NCBI GenBank assembly: GCA_033002965.1
Contig: JAURVB010014889.1
Location: 310,001 to 374,000, forward strand
Source: Piper betle
Taxonomy: Eukaryota > Streptophyta > Magnoliopsida > Piperales > Piperaceae
Direction: 5' to 3'
Length of the DNA stretch: 64,000 bases
Shown: positions 53,521-64,000 of the stretch, piece after piece
Numbering within the stretch: the first letter of the stretch is position 1
Layout: each line of letters begins with the position of its first letter
The notes under the pieces: model-generated
What the model saw: the letters and a program-made list of their open reading frames with translations, nothing else
The model's database searches: none
What the model was told of the DNA's origin: nothing
Translations under genes and position numbers: made by a program

Positions 53521-55825
53521 ACATAGATAGATATATGAGTATCTATTTCCCAATCTATTTCATGATTGATTTAAAAGATTCCGTCAACTTTTGATCACAG
53601 TAAGGGAAAACATTTCATTAATTAGACGGAGAGATCTGATGCGTTTTATCAGCCCTTCGAAACGGCTATAACACTCCTATTTTAGATTCACAAACACATC
53701 CGTAAAAATAGACCACGATGCAGGTTTTGTGACTTCCTTGCTAATCTAAGTGGGTTAGACATCGCATTCATTCTAGATCATCAAATACAATATCTATGGG
53801 GTAAGTAGCTGTGTTTCATATATCCATCAAATTAAGAGTGAACTAGTTTTGTCCCTTTGGAGTTATATTCCATTACTTAGGTGGGACGACGTGACTCCAG
53901 CACATGCTCGTATCGACCGCAAGTCTCGCAAACGTGTATAAATCGACAAAAGCCTGGTTTAATTTGATAATATGACTTCACCACCTCCAAGAGCTGGTTC
54001 TCCAAATGCATCCAAATTTGCATGGAGTAGCCTAAGATAAGATTCCTAATAAGCCAGCTATTAAATTGGTTGACAAATTTGAGCACTAATTGAAAATTCG
54101 TATTTGCCATTTGGAGAAAATGTTATCTTAATCATGGCCATGATTAGGTGGGCAATCTGCAAAAAACGGTGAGGGTGAGAACAAAAAGCATCTAACCCCC
54201 CGTTTATTTAATAATAATCAATGTGATGACGTTTAAATTTGTAATGCGTTCGAGTCAAGCACCAATCACTTGTATCTAAAAAAGTATAAAGCGAAGGGTG
54301 GCGAAGCCCTTGTCGAGATGTCTGTCGTCTTCCTATTAAATGTTCTTTCGTAACACCATATAACGACGATTGATTAATGGTATTTTGTGTTCTAACTGGC
54401 GATGAGCTGCTAATTAATTAGGTTCTTCTCAATTCCGATTAACGTCTAAACTGGCGGCACTCGACAACTACCTTCATTAATTACAACCCAATCTGAATTA
54501 ATGTATAATCGCAAATATGTCATTTGATTTGGCGCCAAACGAGACCATGAATAGTGGTCATGTTATTCAATTTTCTATAATCACTTTGTGTAAAATTAGA
54601 TCAAACACTTCTTTTTGGCATGTATATATTTCACAGCAGGAATTTAATCTGCCCTTTGGAGTTTTATATTATGTTGACATAATATAATTTAAACAGGCGA
54701 TAATCGGTCTCCTTCCACAATATTTTCCTTGAGGTATTTACATAAAATCTACCTATTAATAATAACATATAGTAATTATATGTTGGAAGACCCAATCAGC
54801 ATCTAAATATAGGATTTGTTTATAGTTGATTAGGCTTCACGGCCAATATGAGTGTAAGACCTTAGACCAGATTTTTACTCTATATATATAATATAACTAC
54901 CGGTGAAAAATAAGGAAAAAAACCATGCCATGGAGATTGGCCCAGGGCCACACCGTGGTGGGCCTTCGCCTTATCATGCGCTTCAATTGTGCATTCATGG
55001 ACCCCACGGAAAGCCCACTTGGAAGGTGGGCCCAGCTGCTGGAATAAAAATGGACAAATGCAGCGGCCAATTCCACCAATTGTCTGCACCCTGGAAGGAA
55101 GACCGGGGCCGCGCCCACAGTAAACGACCCATTCCTCCCTAGGCTAGCCCCCCCCCCTAGGGCTAACTCCCTTCTCCAATCGGCGCCAACTTTATAACTG
55201 TGGCCTACCTCACAATGGGCCCCCTTCTTCTATCTACTTATAATAATAGCCCAATCTCTTCTAACATTAATTTTTTAATTACACACTATTCATTTATTTA
55301 TTTAGGTATTTCATCTTTTAGGGATGTCGAATGTGTGAATAACTAAATTGTGCAAGTCTCAACAGTGGAAACTTATGAAGTATGTCACCTACTTCAACTT
55401 AGTGGCTCTATTACAAATTTGCGAAACTCGATGGCCGTCATTTGAATATATTCCTGCCACTTGATTTGCTTTTTCTCCGTTTTTAAACAAAATATTAAAT
55501 AAAACACAAATTTTAAAATTATTTTACCATCAAACGTGTATCAGTTTCATTAGTATTGTCCATTATTTAGACTTACCTATTTATTGGACGAAATTTTTAA
55601 AATTTGGTGGACCATCAACATTATAGACACAGGCAACTATATTTTGATTAAAGTTTAAATTTTTATTTTTAGTTCTTTCATTTTTTTTTAATTTTGATAT
55701 TAAATTGTCTTTACAGAGAGATTACGGAATGATTTGACCACACTTGCTTTCGTAACCGAGTCGTTCACTTTTCGGCGGGTAATTAAAAGAAGTATTTTCC
55801 CTTCTTACCCTCCATGGCCAGCTTT
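53521..55825. other. Spacer upstream of SAUR76-type gene
   Basis: AT-rich to about 54900, then a GC-richer patch (54930-55260) with several GGGCC / GGCCCA motifs and a C-run at 55150-55159. No coding sequence is recognised in either strand. Confidence 0.45.
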
Positions 55826-55990
55826 TTTCTATATATATATATATAACGAACCTTCCTTCTTCCATCCTCACTCACCTCCAAATTCCTCCTTCCCTTCCAA
55901 TCCCATCTTTTCTCTGCATCTCTTTCAATCAATACCTGTCTCAACAACACTCCTTGTCCGTCACTCCCTCTTCTTCTTGTCCCCTACGAG
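55826..55990 (+). promoter_or_regulatory. SAUR core promoter and 5' leader
   Basis: A TATA-rich run (about 55831-55846) lies about 145 bases before the ATG. It is followed by a CT-rich leader (TTCCTTC, CCTCC units) typical of plant 5' UTRs. Confidence 0.55.
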
Positions 55991-56371
55991 ATGGGCAAGG
56001 GTGGCAAGCTCGGCAAGCTCATTAGGAAGTGGCAGGCCGTCAGCAGGCTCGCCGGCGGCCGGAGCAACTCCAGCAGCATTGCCGCCGCCGTCGAAACCGA
56101 CGGTTGGAACATGTCGCCGGAGTCCGACGACAAGGTCCCCGGCGGCCTGCAGGCGGTCTACGTCGGTAAGTCCCGGCGCAGGTACTTGATCAGCTCCCAC
56201 ATCGTTGATCAACCCCTGTTCCAGGACCTCCTCGACAAGTCCTCCGGCGACGGCGAGGCCATGACCGTCGGCTGCGAGATCGTCCTCTTTGAACACCTTC
56301 TATGGATGCTCGAGAATGCCGACCCCCAGCCGGAGTCCTTGGACGAGATCCTCCAGTTCTATGCATGTTGA
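55991..56371 (+). CDS. SAUR76: SAUR protein, SAUR76/77/78 type
   Basis: A single-exon gene of 126 residues, complete and unbroken. It begins MGKGGKLGKLIRKWQAVSRL, and the SAUR core runs from about residue 50: VPGGLQAVYVGKSRRRYLIS, then the hydrophobic HIVDQPLFQDLLDKS and the VGCEIVLFEHLLWMLENADP region ending EILQFYAC. SAURs are small auxin-induced proteins that, in studied members, inhibit PP2C.D phosphatases at the plasma membrane and so promote cell expansion. The conserved end ENADPQPESLDE-FYAC is specific to the SAUR76-78 group. In Arabidopsis members of this group sit beside SAC genes (At1g17345 beside SAC5, At5g20820 near SAC4), matching the order here. GC-rich at third positions. Which of the three co-orthologs it matches best is not resolved. 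Confidence 0.92.
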   Translation: MGKGGKLGKLIRKWQAVSRLAGGRSNSSSIAAAVETDGWNMSPESDDKVPGGLQAVYVGKSRRRYLISSHIVDQPLFQDLLDKSSGDGEAMTVGCEIVLFEHLLWMLENADPQPESLDEILQFYAC

Positions 56372-58420
56372 TTCATGATTAGCACTAAGCACCACTCATG
56401 ATGTGTGCTAATTATCATCATCCATCTTTTCTGTTTCACCAGTTAAGAGTGTAGAGTTTGTAAATTTTTGGAGAGCTATGCTTTGATGGTAGAGGAATGA
56501 GGATGATTTGAGTAAATGATAGTTTGGCTTTGGTGAGATGATAGATTGTAATGTGGGAAGGAAGAGGCCAATTAATGGGGAGGTGAGGATTAACCCATTT
56601 GAGATTCAGCTAATCTCAGTTTGTCCCTATTGGTTATAATCTGCTATTTGCTGTATTGGAGAAATTCTTATGTGTATGTAATTGACTGGTGATGTATCTT
56701 GTTAATGTCTTTCTCCTTCCATGTCAAGCTTTGATGGTCATCTGTTCTATGAAGTTGCTGCATTTTGCCATACAACATTTATGGCCCTTCCAGTTCCCAC
56801 CACCCTTGACGCAAAGCAATGCTCCTCTAGTTATCCACATTGCATTTGCGTTACAAATTAACGCTAAGTTTTGCTTTTTAGTTGGTGGCGTGCAAGACAT
56901 GTATACACGTCCATGCAAATTTTAATGGCTCATCGACCTGCAATATTCCTTTGAAATTGACCTTTTGCTTGAGTATTGTATTGGGTTGGTGTAAGCACTT
57001 ATAAACGATTATAAGCACAACTACGACGTCGTTGTAGTATAATATATAAATTAAAACTTTCCTATACCGTAAATTAAAGGAAGGAGATTAGTTGGTATAT
57101 ATATGTTGACGATCATCCTAATGATTGGAAGCTTATGAAGTGGCAACTTGTTTAATCAACTCCAAACATTCTTCTAATTATCTCTCCCCATCATTCATAG
57201 GCATGGCAGTAGTAGCCGTCCAACTACTGCCATCTCCCAATCGAGCTATAATATGCAAGTAATAGTACTATAAACAAGAGTTGATAATTGATCAAGAACA
57301 CACCTTTGACTGGCGCGCATTGATGATTGTAAAGGAGAAGATCAAATGTTTATCCGGTTGAGTAAAAGGTAAGCAGTCTCTTTCAGTTCCAGGCTTCTTT
57401 GGGCTGGTGTAGGAGAAAGGGGGCGGCTTTTTATGCTTGGGAGTTGGGAGGGGTATCCAAATCCAAAATCCCTTAGTTGGTCATGACTCAATATGCGGGA
57501 AGCTTCAAGACCGGCCATGTGCCGCAGGGAAGAGGAGGGCCCTCTGGCAGGTACGCCTCCTTTATTAGCTTTTGGGATTTTGTGTCTGGAATGAAATGAA
57601 TGAACAATTTGGAAGGGAGCAACAAGGTTGCGTTGGCTTTCGGTTTGGTACTACGTACTGGTAGATTTGTGTACATAAAGCGGAGGATACGCTTTGGAGG
57701 AATTGAAGTTACATGATATATACTAAGACTACGCAAGGGGATGAGGTAGACAAGGTTGCTGTTCAAATCATATCAACATGACGAAGGAAGAGTTTTGGGA
57801 ACGTGGTCCCTTTGTAAAACATGCAATCAGCAGTATGTACACATAATATAAATGACTAATGGCAAGAATATATAATTGGCAAAGAGATCACGAACTTGTT
57901 GTCACCATGAAAGATTTTCGAATACATAGATCTTTGTAATGCGGTTTTATCATGTAATGGTGTGATGTCCAAGATAATATTGGAAGATGAAATCGATGCC
58001 ACGCTGCATTTTGAAATTTGAAGGAGTTAACATATTCATCAAATTTAGCAAACAAAGATCAATATTCACTGCTAAACCGAAATTTTATGAGGTATTTGTG
58101 CATTTAAATATGCCTTTATTTAGATGTGTATTAAAATTTTCGAGGTATACATATAAATGAACCTTGATCATGATCGTAATTAAGAGATGTTGAAGCTTGA
58201 AATGGCAAGGGCAAGAAGTTAAATTGGATGTCAGTTGAGTCTTATGAATGATCAGTGTGGACTAAGATTAAATATGATTTGGCAACTGTCCAGACAACAC
58301 TTACTTCTAATTATACTACCTAAAGGCATCCTTTCCCCTCCTTTCAGTTCTCTCCACCCATGCATGCTTCCCTGTTAAAACTTTGTAGTATGGAATAATA
58401 AAGTAACTTGATCTCACATA

Positions 58421-58442
58421 ATAATAATAATAATAATAATAT
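58421..58442. repeat. (AAT)n microsatellite
   Basis: Seven or so AAT/ATA units in an AT-rich spacer. Confidence 0.85.
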
Positions 58443-60524
58443 ATAATAAAATTTTGTGGTTGTTGTTATTTTGATTATTATGATTATAATAATTTCTGAA
58501 GCTAAAGGCGTTTGTAGTAGCAAGGCTTGAATCAAAGCTTGTGGACCAGTTGATTGACCGGTTATTTGCTACAAATAATTATTATAAAAGACGGCCGCAT
58601 ATGGTGAGGCCAACTACGTGGGGGGGTGTGGCAAAATGCATCTTTTGCTTGCATAAAGTATATATATTCTTTTGTTTGGAGAAAGAAAGTACATATATTT
58701 TTAACTATCCTGCTTGCCAAAGGTATAATTCATACAAGATGTTGAAAGCTACGACTAACCAAGAAAAGAAACCGATAAATTCAGTAACACTGCTACTCTT
58801 GTCACCAACCCTAAAAACAAAATACAAAACCTTCTTAATAAACAGCTCAAACTGTAAGCTAGTGATCAGAAGCAAATCTTTTCATCTGTTCAATGACCTA
58901 TTATATCCCTCCCTGCCTCTCCAAAAATCGCAAATATCTAGATGTAATGTTCTAGTCCAAAAAGATCTCATAATAAATAAGGTAAAACCTATTATCGCCC
59001 ATTGTTTGTTGTCTGAGACAAGCCGCATGCTATGTGCTCCCTCTCTATCTGGGTTTGTTCGTATTCACAAGGAGCCCCTCGTGGCCTTAATTGTAAAGGA
59101 GGCTCCCGTGGGTGTATCTTCATAGTCTCCTGGTCTGCCCCTCCTTTGTCATGTGCCCCTCATCACAATCAAATTTTTGGCTATGATCATTGCGAGAGAC
59201 TCTTCACTCTTAGTCGAAGGGATCAGTTTTGCTAGGCTCTTTACTTCATTTATTTATTTATTTTCATAGCGATGTATGATCACTGGATTATCTTATTATC
59301 CTATCTTTAATCTTCGGGTTTTACAATACGTACCAAAGGCTATAAAGCTCATGAATGAAAGATGGATCAGATATTAAGAAGATTGAAAGAATAGAGGAAT
59401 ATATTGATTCATTGAACGTGAACTACTTTGAAACAGTGGATGTTGTTTATAATGATTGAGACGTAGAATGAACGTGAGCAAAATATACTGATAAAGATAT
59501 GGGTCATATATGAACGGACTGATGATCAGGCATACCAGAGTTTTGAGTTTTGACTATAAACATGTGGTGGTCACAGATGGGGCCGTGACGATCACCGCTC
59601 AGTGAGGCTCGGCCATGTGATGTCCCCTTTGTCTTGGTCCTCATGTGAGCCTCTTGGCCACCATACAACATTGACAGTGCTTAGCCGATACTCTGAAAGC
59701 GCCAGCCTTTGAAATGAATGCACTTCTGCTCCCATGAATCATAGGTAATATTGTTTCAGTATTTCTGCTCTTGTCGTCGTCTATAACGTGATGCCTGTCC
59801 TCAACCTACAATCTGTCCACCATCGGTGCTCGGTTAGTTGCTTTATCATGAGTAGCAAGACCAGCCAAGTCGTGGCTACCCATTCCACTGATTTGACACT
59901 TGGGAAATGTAATGCTATCTTAGTTGTTGAACACTAAAACGTTGCGTACCCAAATGAAAAATAGTCACCTTATGCTGTTACTGGCTCAGGAAGGGGTATG
60001 GTATGTTGAGTTATTGTTTGAAATGAATCACTTCCAGGTTGACTACTGAGAAGGGAATGAAGTTTCCATGTTTATCATGAATCAGTTTGAACTACTTTCC
60101 TTCGCTACGAGACCGTAAACGCAAGAGGGCAAGCGGCACGTTGTAAATCTAATGGGAGCCAGCTTTTGTGTCTACCCAGAGTTGGAACTTGGAACTACAA
60201 AGAGCAGAGGTACCCATGCTAAGTCAAACAATGGCCGTGAAAAACTAACAAACAAGGCTCTACGTGCACGGAATTTTGAGAAGCGTGAGGGAAGCAAGCA
60301 GCTTAGAAACCACAATGATAAGTGCCTCAAGTACATTCTTATGATATGTTTTTAATTGTTTATCTTGTTAAGTCTTGAGTAATTTGTTGCTTAATTGTCG
60401 GGCTGGGCTTTAGGCATTTTTAGGTATTTTTTATTATTTATGAGTAATCATAAGAAATTCATCAAATAAGTTGAATTTAAGGCCGTTTATATTTTTTAGT
60501 ACATATCAATTATACCCCCTCCTT

Positions 60525-60655
60525 TACCACAAATTATTACTTAAACCTTTTATTTTTTAAAAATAATGATTACTTCCACCTTCTCCTTCTAAAAAATAAT
60601 CACTTACACCTTTTTAAAATAATTTATTGTTTTAAAAAAATAATCACTTATGCCC
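60525..60655. repeat. Degenerate short tandem repeat
   Basis: Four variants of AATAATCACTTAYRCC (A-rich, then ATTACTT/ATCACTT, then ACC) follow one another at about 30-45 base spacing. Confidence 0.55.
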
Positions 60656-62552
60656 TTAAATTTTAATATCATTAGCAAGTGGATAAATATTAATGATGTA
60701 ATCGATTTTAGAATATTTTTTAATTTGTGGACAAACTTGGACATTTTATTAAAAAAATCATAATATTATTTTCTTAAATTATTATTTTATTAATCAAATA
60801 TAAATGACCCAAAGGTAAGGTGGCATTACCTTTTCTATCATTTATGAGCTACCTACTTCCTAGCCATTAGATTACATTAAAATCAATGGCCACATATACG
60901 ATCCCAAATGGTTGATAGTGCTTGTACATGCTGGGGGAAGTCTTAACTATAGTCTCACATTTCTAAGGAAAAAGGTTTCGGACTAATATAAACGTTAGTT
61001 CATTGGTCCTTTAAAATGGTTAGTTATTTTAGAGTGAAACTCATAAACCTATTTTTACAGTAATTACCTATTTATACAACTCAATTTTAAACTTATCCTT
61101 TTAGAATACCTTCATCGAGGTATTTTCTTCAAGGTACAACTGATAGTGTGGCATCATAGTACTAATTGATATAGATTGTAATATAAATATAAATTAATTT
61201 AAAATCTAATTCACTTTGATTAAAATTATTTTTATAATATTTATTTACATTACTTGATTTGTATTATAATAGATAGTATAATTTATTATAATCCTACATA
61301 TTATATATTTTGTAAGAATCTTAACATATTATTATTTATTAATTGGTTAATATTCATCAATTTATTAATTTTTTTAAAATTAATTAATTAACAATAGTTA
61401 AAATTAAAATAGGGTCCAATTTTTTATAATTTTTACTTCTAATAATTATGACAATAAAAAGATAAATTATAATTTAATATAATTTTATGAATAGAAAATA
61501 AAAGATAATATTGCATAAAATATAGACGATACATATAGGATCCTAATTAAATGACATCAATAAGAAATTAATATTTTTATAAATAAGAAATAAAGTGCAA
61601 TATTACAAAATAGGTAGAGGGGACATGGCAGTACTAGAAGTCTTCAATTCATCCTACTGGGCCCTTGGAGTGGGCAAAAATGGGCTTTTATTGATATGAA
61701 CTGGGCCTTCACTATATTTATCAGGCTTCAAGGGGCTGGATATTTAATCTCATTTTCTCCCAACGTCCGTGCATTTTATGTTTATTTATGTTTACTAAAA
61801 CAATTGGACTGATCTTGTTGGCGAAAAATGAAAAGAAAAAAAATGATAGCGTTGGAGAAAAAATAAAAAAATGGAACGATTGCTTTAAGGAGGTCTTATG
61901 GGTTATATGCTTATTTATTCTGGGGTTTGACCCGTTATTTGTAACTTAATTAAATCAAAAAAAGCCTCAACGACTTGCTTAAATAATGCCCAAATGACAA
62001 TACTCAAGGCAAAAATTTTGACTCTTCCCGGGAGCGATTGACGGTGAACAGGCACGGCGTCTACATGGCGTCACTCCCGGGAGGAGCCAAAGCCAAAACA
62101 AGTTCTACTTGATATTCAAGAAACCTGACATGTTGCATACCGCCTCAAATCATATAGTCGTTAACCTTAAAACTTGATCAAAACGCATTCGTTAACTTCA
62201 ATGTATCCACACGAAGAAGACTAGAAAATTAAAGGAAGCACGTGAAAACGACGGATCGGCAACTAGCTAGATACTACAACGAAGGGCAGTACATATTAAG
62301 AGAGTCTTTAATTAGTAGAAGAATTCTTTGACACACATCATCATCTCCAAACCAAGAATCAAGCACCCTTACTGAATTAGGTTGGATTCGATCAGAGCAG
62401 ATATTTCTCTCCACCGCTCTTCTCATCTCACTCTTCTCTTAATTCACAATTAAACAAAGAGGGAAGAACACAAACTAACTCGCAAATCACAAACCGATGA
62501 ATTAAATCAACACAATTACATTCTCCTTATCTGTTGTCAACAAAAGTTAAGA

Positions 62553-63180
62553 TCAATCTGCACCTGCTGGTTGTGACTTGCGTGCATCATTCTTGATCTT
62601 CAAACGTTGAAGAATCGCCCCTTGAAAGAAATTAAATAAAGAAAAGCGTCAAACTGCAGTGATTAATTTACCTAGCAAAAATATGCAATAAAAAATCAAG
62701 ATAATCAAAGAGTTTAGGAGTATATACCGTCGTCTTCGTGATGATCATGATGAAGAGGAGATTGCTGGTTGTGAGGATGGCTTGGAGGAGGTACTTGAAG
62801 GTCTCGGTCTCTCAGGGGAGGGTGAGGGCGCCGGCGTGGCCGAAACCGAACTCCCCTGCCTTCTCAAGCAAGATCTTGAACCAAGGGTGGGTGAAGTAGC
62901 TGGTCCGGATGACAAACCGATGGAGCTCAATCCCGGCGTAGACGGCGAGATAACCCCTCGGCACGTCGGGCGGGTGATCCAGCCTCCGGCAACTCTCCTC
63001 GTCGGACTCGACATTGGAGTCCATCACCCGCTGGCTGATAGCCGGCGACAACCCCGACGGCTTGTCTTCTTTGTGGTTGGTGGCCATCATGATCTGCCAT
63101 TTATGCAGGATCTCCTTGAGCCTCAGGAGTTGGATCCCAGGCACCTTTGCTCCGCCGTCGTTGTTGGCGTCGTTGCACAT
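62553..63180 (-). CDS. SAUR protein, SAUR70 type, interrupted
   Basis: Two exons on the minus strand: 63180-62728 and 62620-62553, with a 107-base AT-rich GT-AG intron. The protein starts MCNDANNDGGAKVPGIQLLR, with LKEILHKWQ as in the SAUR70-like group. It has an acidic DSNVESDEESC stretch and the SAUR core PPDVPRGYLAVYAGIELHRF to LLEKAGEFGFGHAGALTLP. At the next codon, where this group has an invariant Cys (LPCEVETF), there is an in-frame TGA (62812-62814 on +), followed in the same frame by ETETFKYLLQ. Further on, the frame must shift by one base between KYLLQ and the histidine/acid-rich end (HHDHHEDDG) to meet the splice phase. As written it makes 122 residues; the family form would be about 173. 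Either a recent pseudogene or two sequence errors. Arabidopsis relatives are At5g20810 and At3g43120. Confidence 0.8.
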
Positions 63181-64000
63181 GGTCGCGGAGGAGGGATGAC
63201 CGGTAACACTAGCTGTTTGATCACCAAGAGTGTGTGATCTCATGAGTTGTTGAAGTACATGCATAAACATATACGTATATACATGCATGAGTTGAAGAAT
63301 TATGCTTCAAAGTATTTTCTCCTCCGTACATTTGAAGATCATGATGCATGCATGAGCAAGAGATTAATGTAATCCAAACACCATGATTATGGCTTTGTAT
63401 ATATACCAGTGATCCATTTGGTAACGCTAATCTTATTTTCTTTGAAAAAAAACAATTAGATCATGAAAATGAGGAGGCCATACCCGCTAGGTAGCTGCCA
63501 ATACTTTAGCCAATGACCGTCAAGCCGGCATTAACGAAGTTCTGTGGAAGGGGCAGTAAGGAGAAGGAGAAGGAGAAGGAGAAGAAGCTGTTCCGCTTGT
63601 GATGTATCTTTATGTTTGCAATAAGCGGCGTTGGTTGCGGCTAAGAGGAGCAACTGCCTTTAGCTATCACGATGACAGTTAGTCATCCACCTCTGGCAAG
63701 CAAAGCTCGTATTTGTTCATGCATAACTCTATTCGAGAACGAGATGCGTACGCATGGGTGATATATATGAAATGGCCCTCCTGACTTGCCAGAGGGAATT
63801 GGCTGGTCCAATATGAAACTGAAAGAGAACCTCAAGCTCTGAATCTTTAGAACTCTAGTTTAGAAAAGATCAACAATTCATATCATGGTAATTTGGGCAA
63901 TGCATATTAGCAAAAGTTTATCTTAGCATGAAGCTGGAGTACTCAAATATTGGTAAACATCGAGCTTCTAGCTAATTGTAGACGTGGAAAATTACCAGCC
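63181..64000. other. Upstream region of SAUR70-type gene
   Basis: Promoter side of the minus-strand SAUR gene, with a GGAGAA-type repeat at 63561-63588 and no further gene seen. Confidence 0.5.
63561..63588. repeat. (GAGAAG)n short repeat
   Basis: Four to five GAGAAG units. Confidence 0.85.

Larger units (their letters stand above)
56372..62552. other. Intergenic region between the two SAUR genes
   Basis: No gene is supported. It contains an (AAT)n run at about 58421-58442, a degenerate AATAATCACTTA-type repeat at 60525-60655, long AT-rich stretches and a CCCGGGAG inverted pair near 62025-62095. A 194-codon open frame at 58541-59125 is AT-rich without family resemblance and is not called. 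Confidence 0.5.

Noticed and set aside
57483..57602. A 39-codon frame with GRGGPSGRYAS, faintly like plant signalling peptides
   Set aside because: No signal peptide and no real match to IDA, PIP, CEP or CLE consensus; likely chance.
58541..59125. A 194-codon open frame in the spacer between the SAUR genes
   Set aside because: AT-rich composition, no recognisable domain, and no neighbouring exons or promoter signs.

Overview
This window is nuclear DNA from a flowering plant. The genes have several exons with short AT-rich GT-AG introns, the spacers are AT-rich and full of small transposon remnants, and every recognisable protein belongs to a plant family. Two kinds of gene composition occur side by side. 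The intronless subtilase and the two SAUR genes have third codon positions that are almost all G or C, while the intron-rich housekeeping genes are AT-rich. This contrast, with (TA)n microsatellites hosting a Micron-like element, suggests a monocot, perhaps a non-grass one; that is inference only.

Layout: 1-1688, AT-rich upstream DNA. 1689-3996 (+), subtilase SBT1.5. 6848-9170 (+), a group VII ERF transcription factor with a Met-Cys N-degron. 10086-12011 (-), a FYVE/SYLF protein of the CFS1 type. 12012-15947, AT-rich spacer with a small DNA-transposon remnant. 15948-26431 (-), a 15-exon NOC1/MAK21 ribosome-biogenesis gene (SLOW WALKER2). 27836-29706 (+), 40S ribosomal protein SA. 31926-39155 (-), a 16-exon SAC-domain phosphoinositide phosphatase of the SAC2-5 clade, with a tRNA-derived SINE in an intron. 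39156-55990, a 17 kb gene-free stretch of nested repeats: a GC-rich element inside a (TA)n tract, an adjacent TIR element, and a roughly 175-bp tandem repeat array. 55991-56371 (+), a SAUR76/78-type gene. 62553-63180 (-), a SAUR70-type gene that is interrupted.

The exons were joined by hand using phase and splice sites. Six of the eight genes are interrupted as written. Most defects are single missing bases in homopolymer runs (two each in SBT1.5, RPSA and SWA2, and one at the SAC start codon). Allowing for each defect gives a protein of the normal family length. The best single explanation is residual consensus indels in the assembly rather than six pseudogenes, although the ERF-VII and SAUR70-type lesions differ in kind and could be real.

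The gene set (SBT1.5, ERF-VII, CFS1, SWA2, RPSA, SAC, two SAUR types) is spread in Arabidopsis over several duplicated segments, each keeping a subset of these neighbours. The window therefore looks like a less fractionated copy of an old angiosperm gene block. Functionally the neighbours cover PI3P reading and PI(3,5)P2 turnover (CFS1, SAC), ribosome production (SWA2, RPSA), oxygen sensing (ERF-VII) and growth (SAURs); no operon-like coordination is implied.
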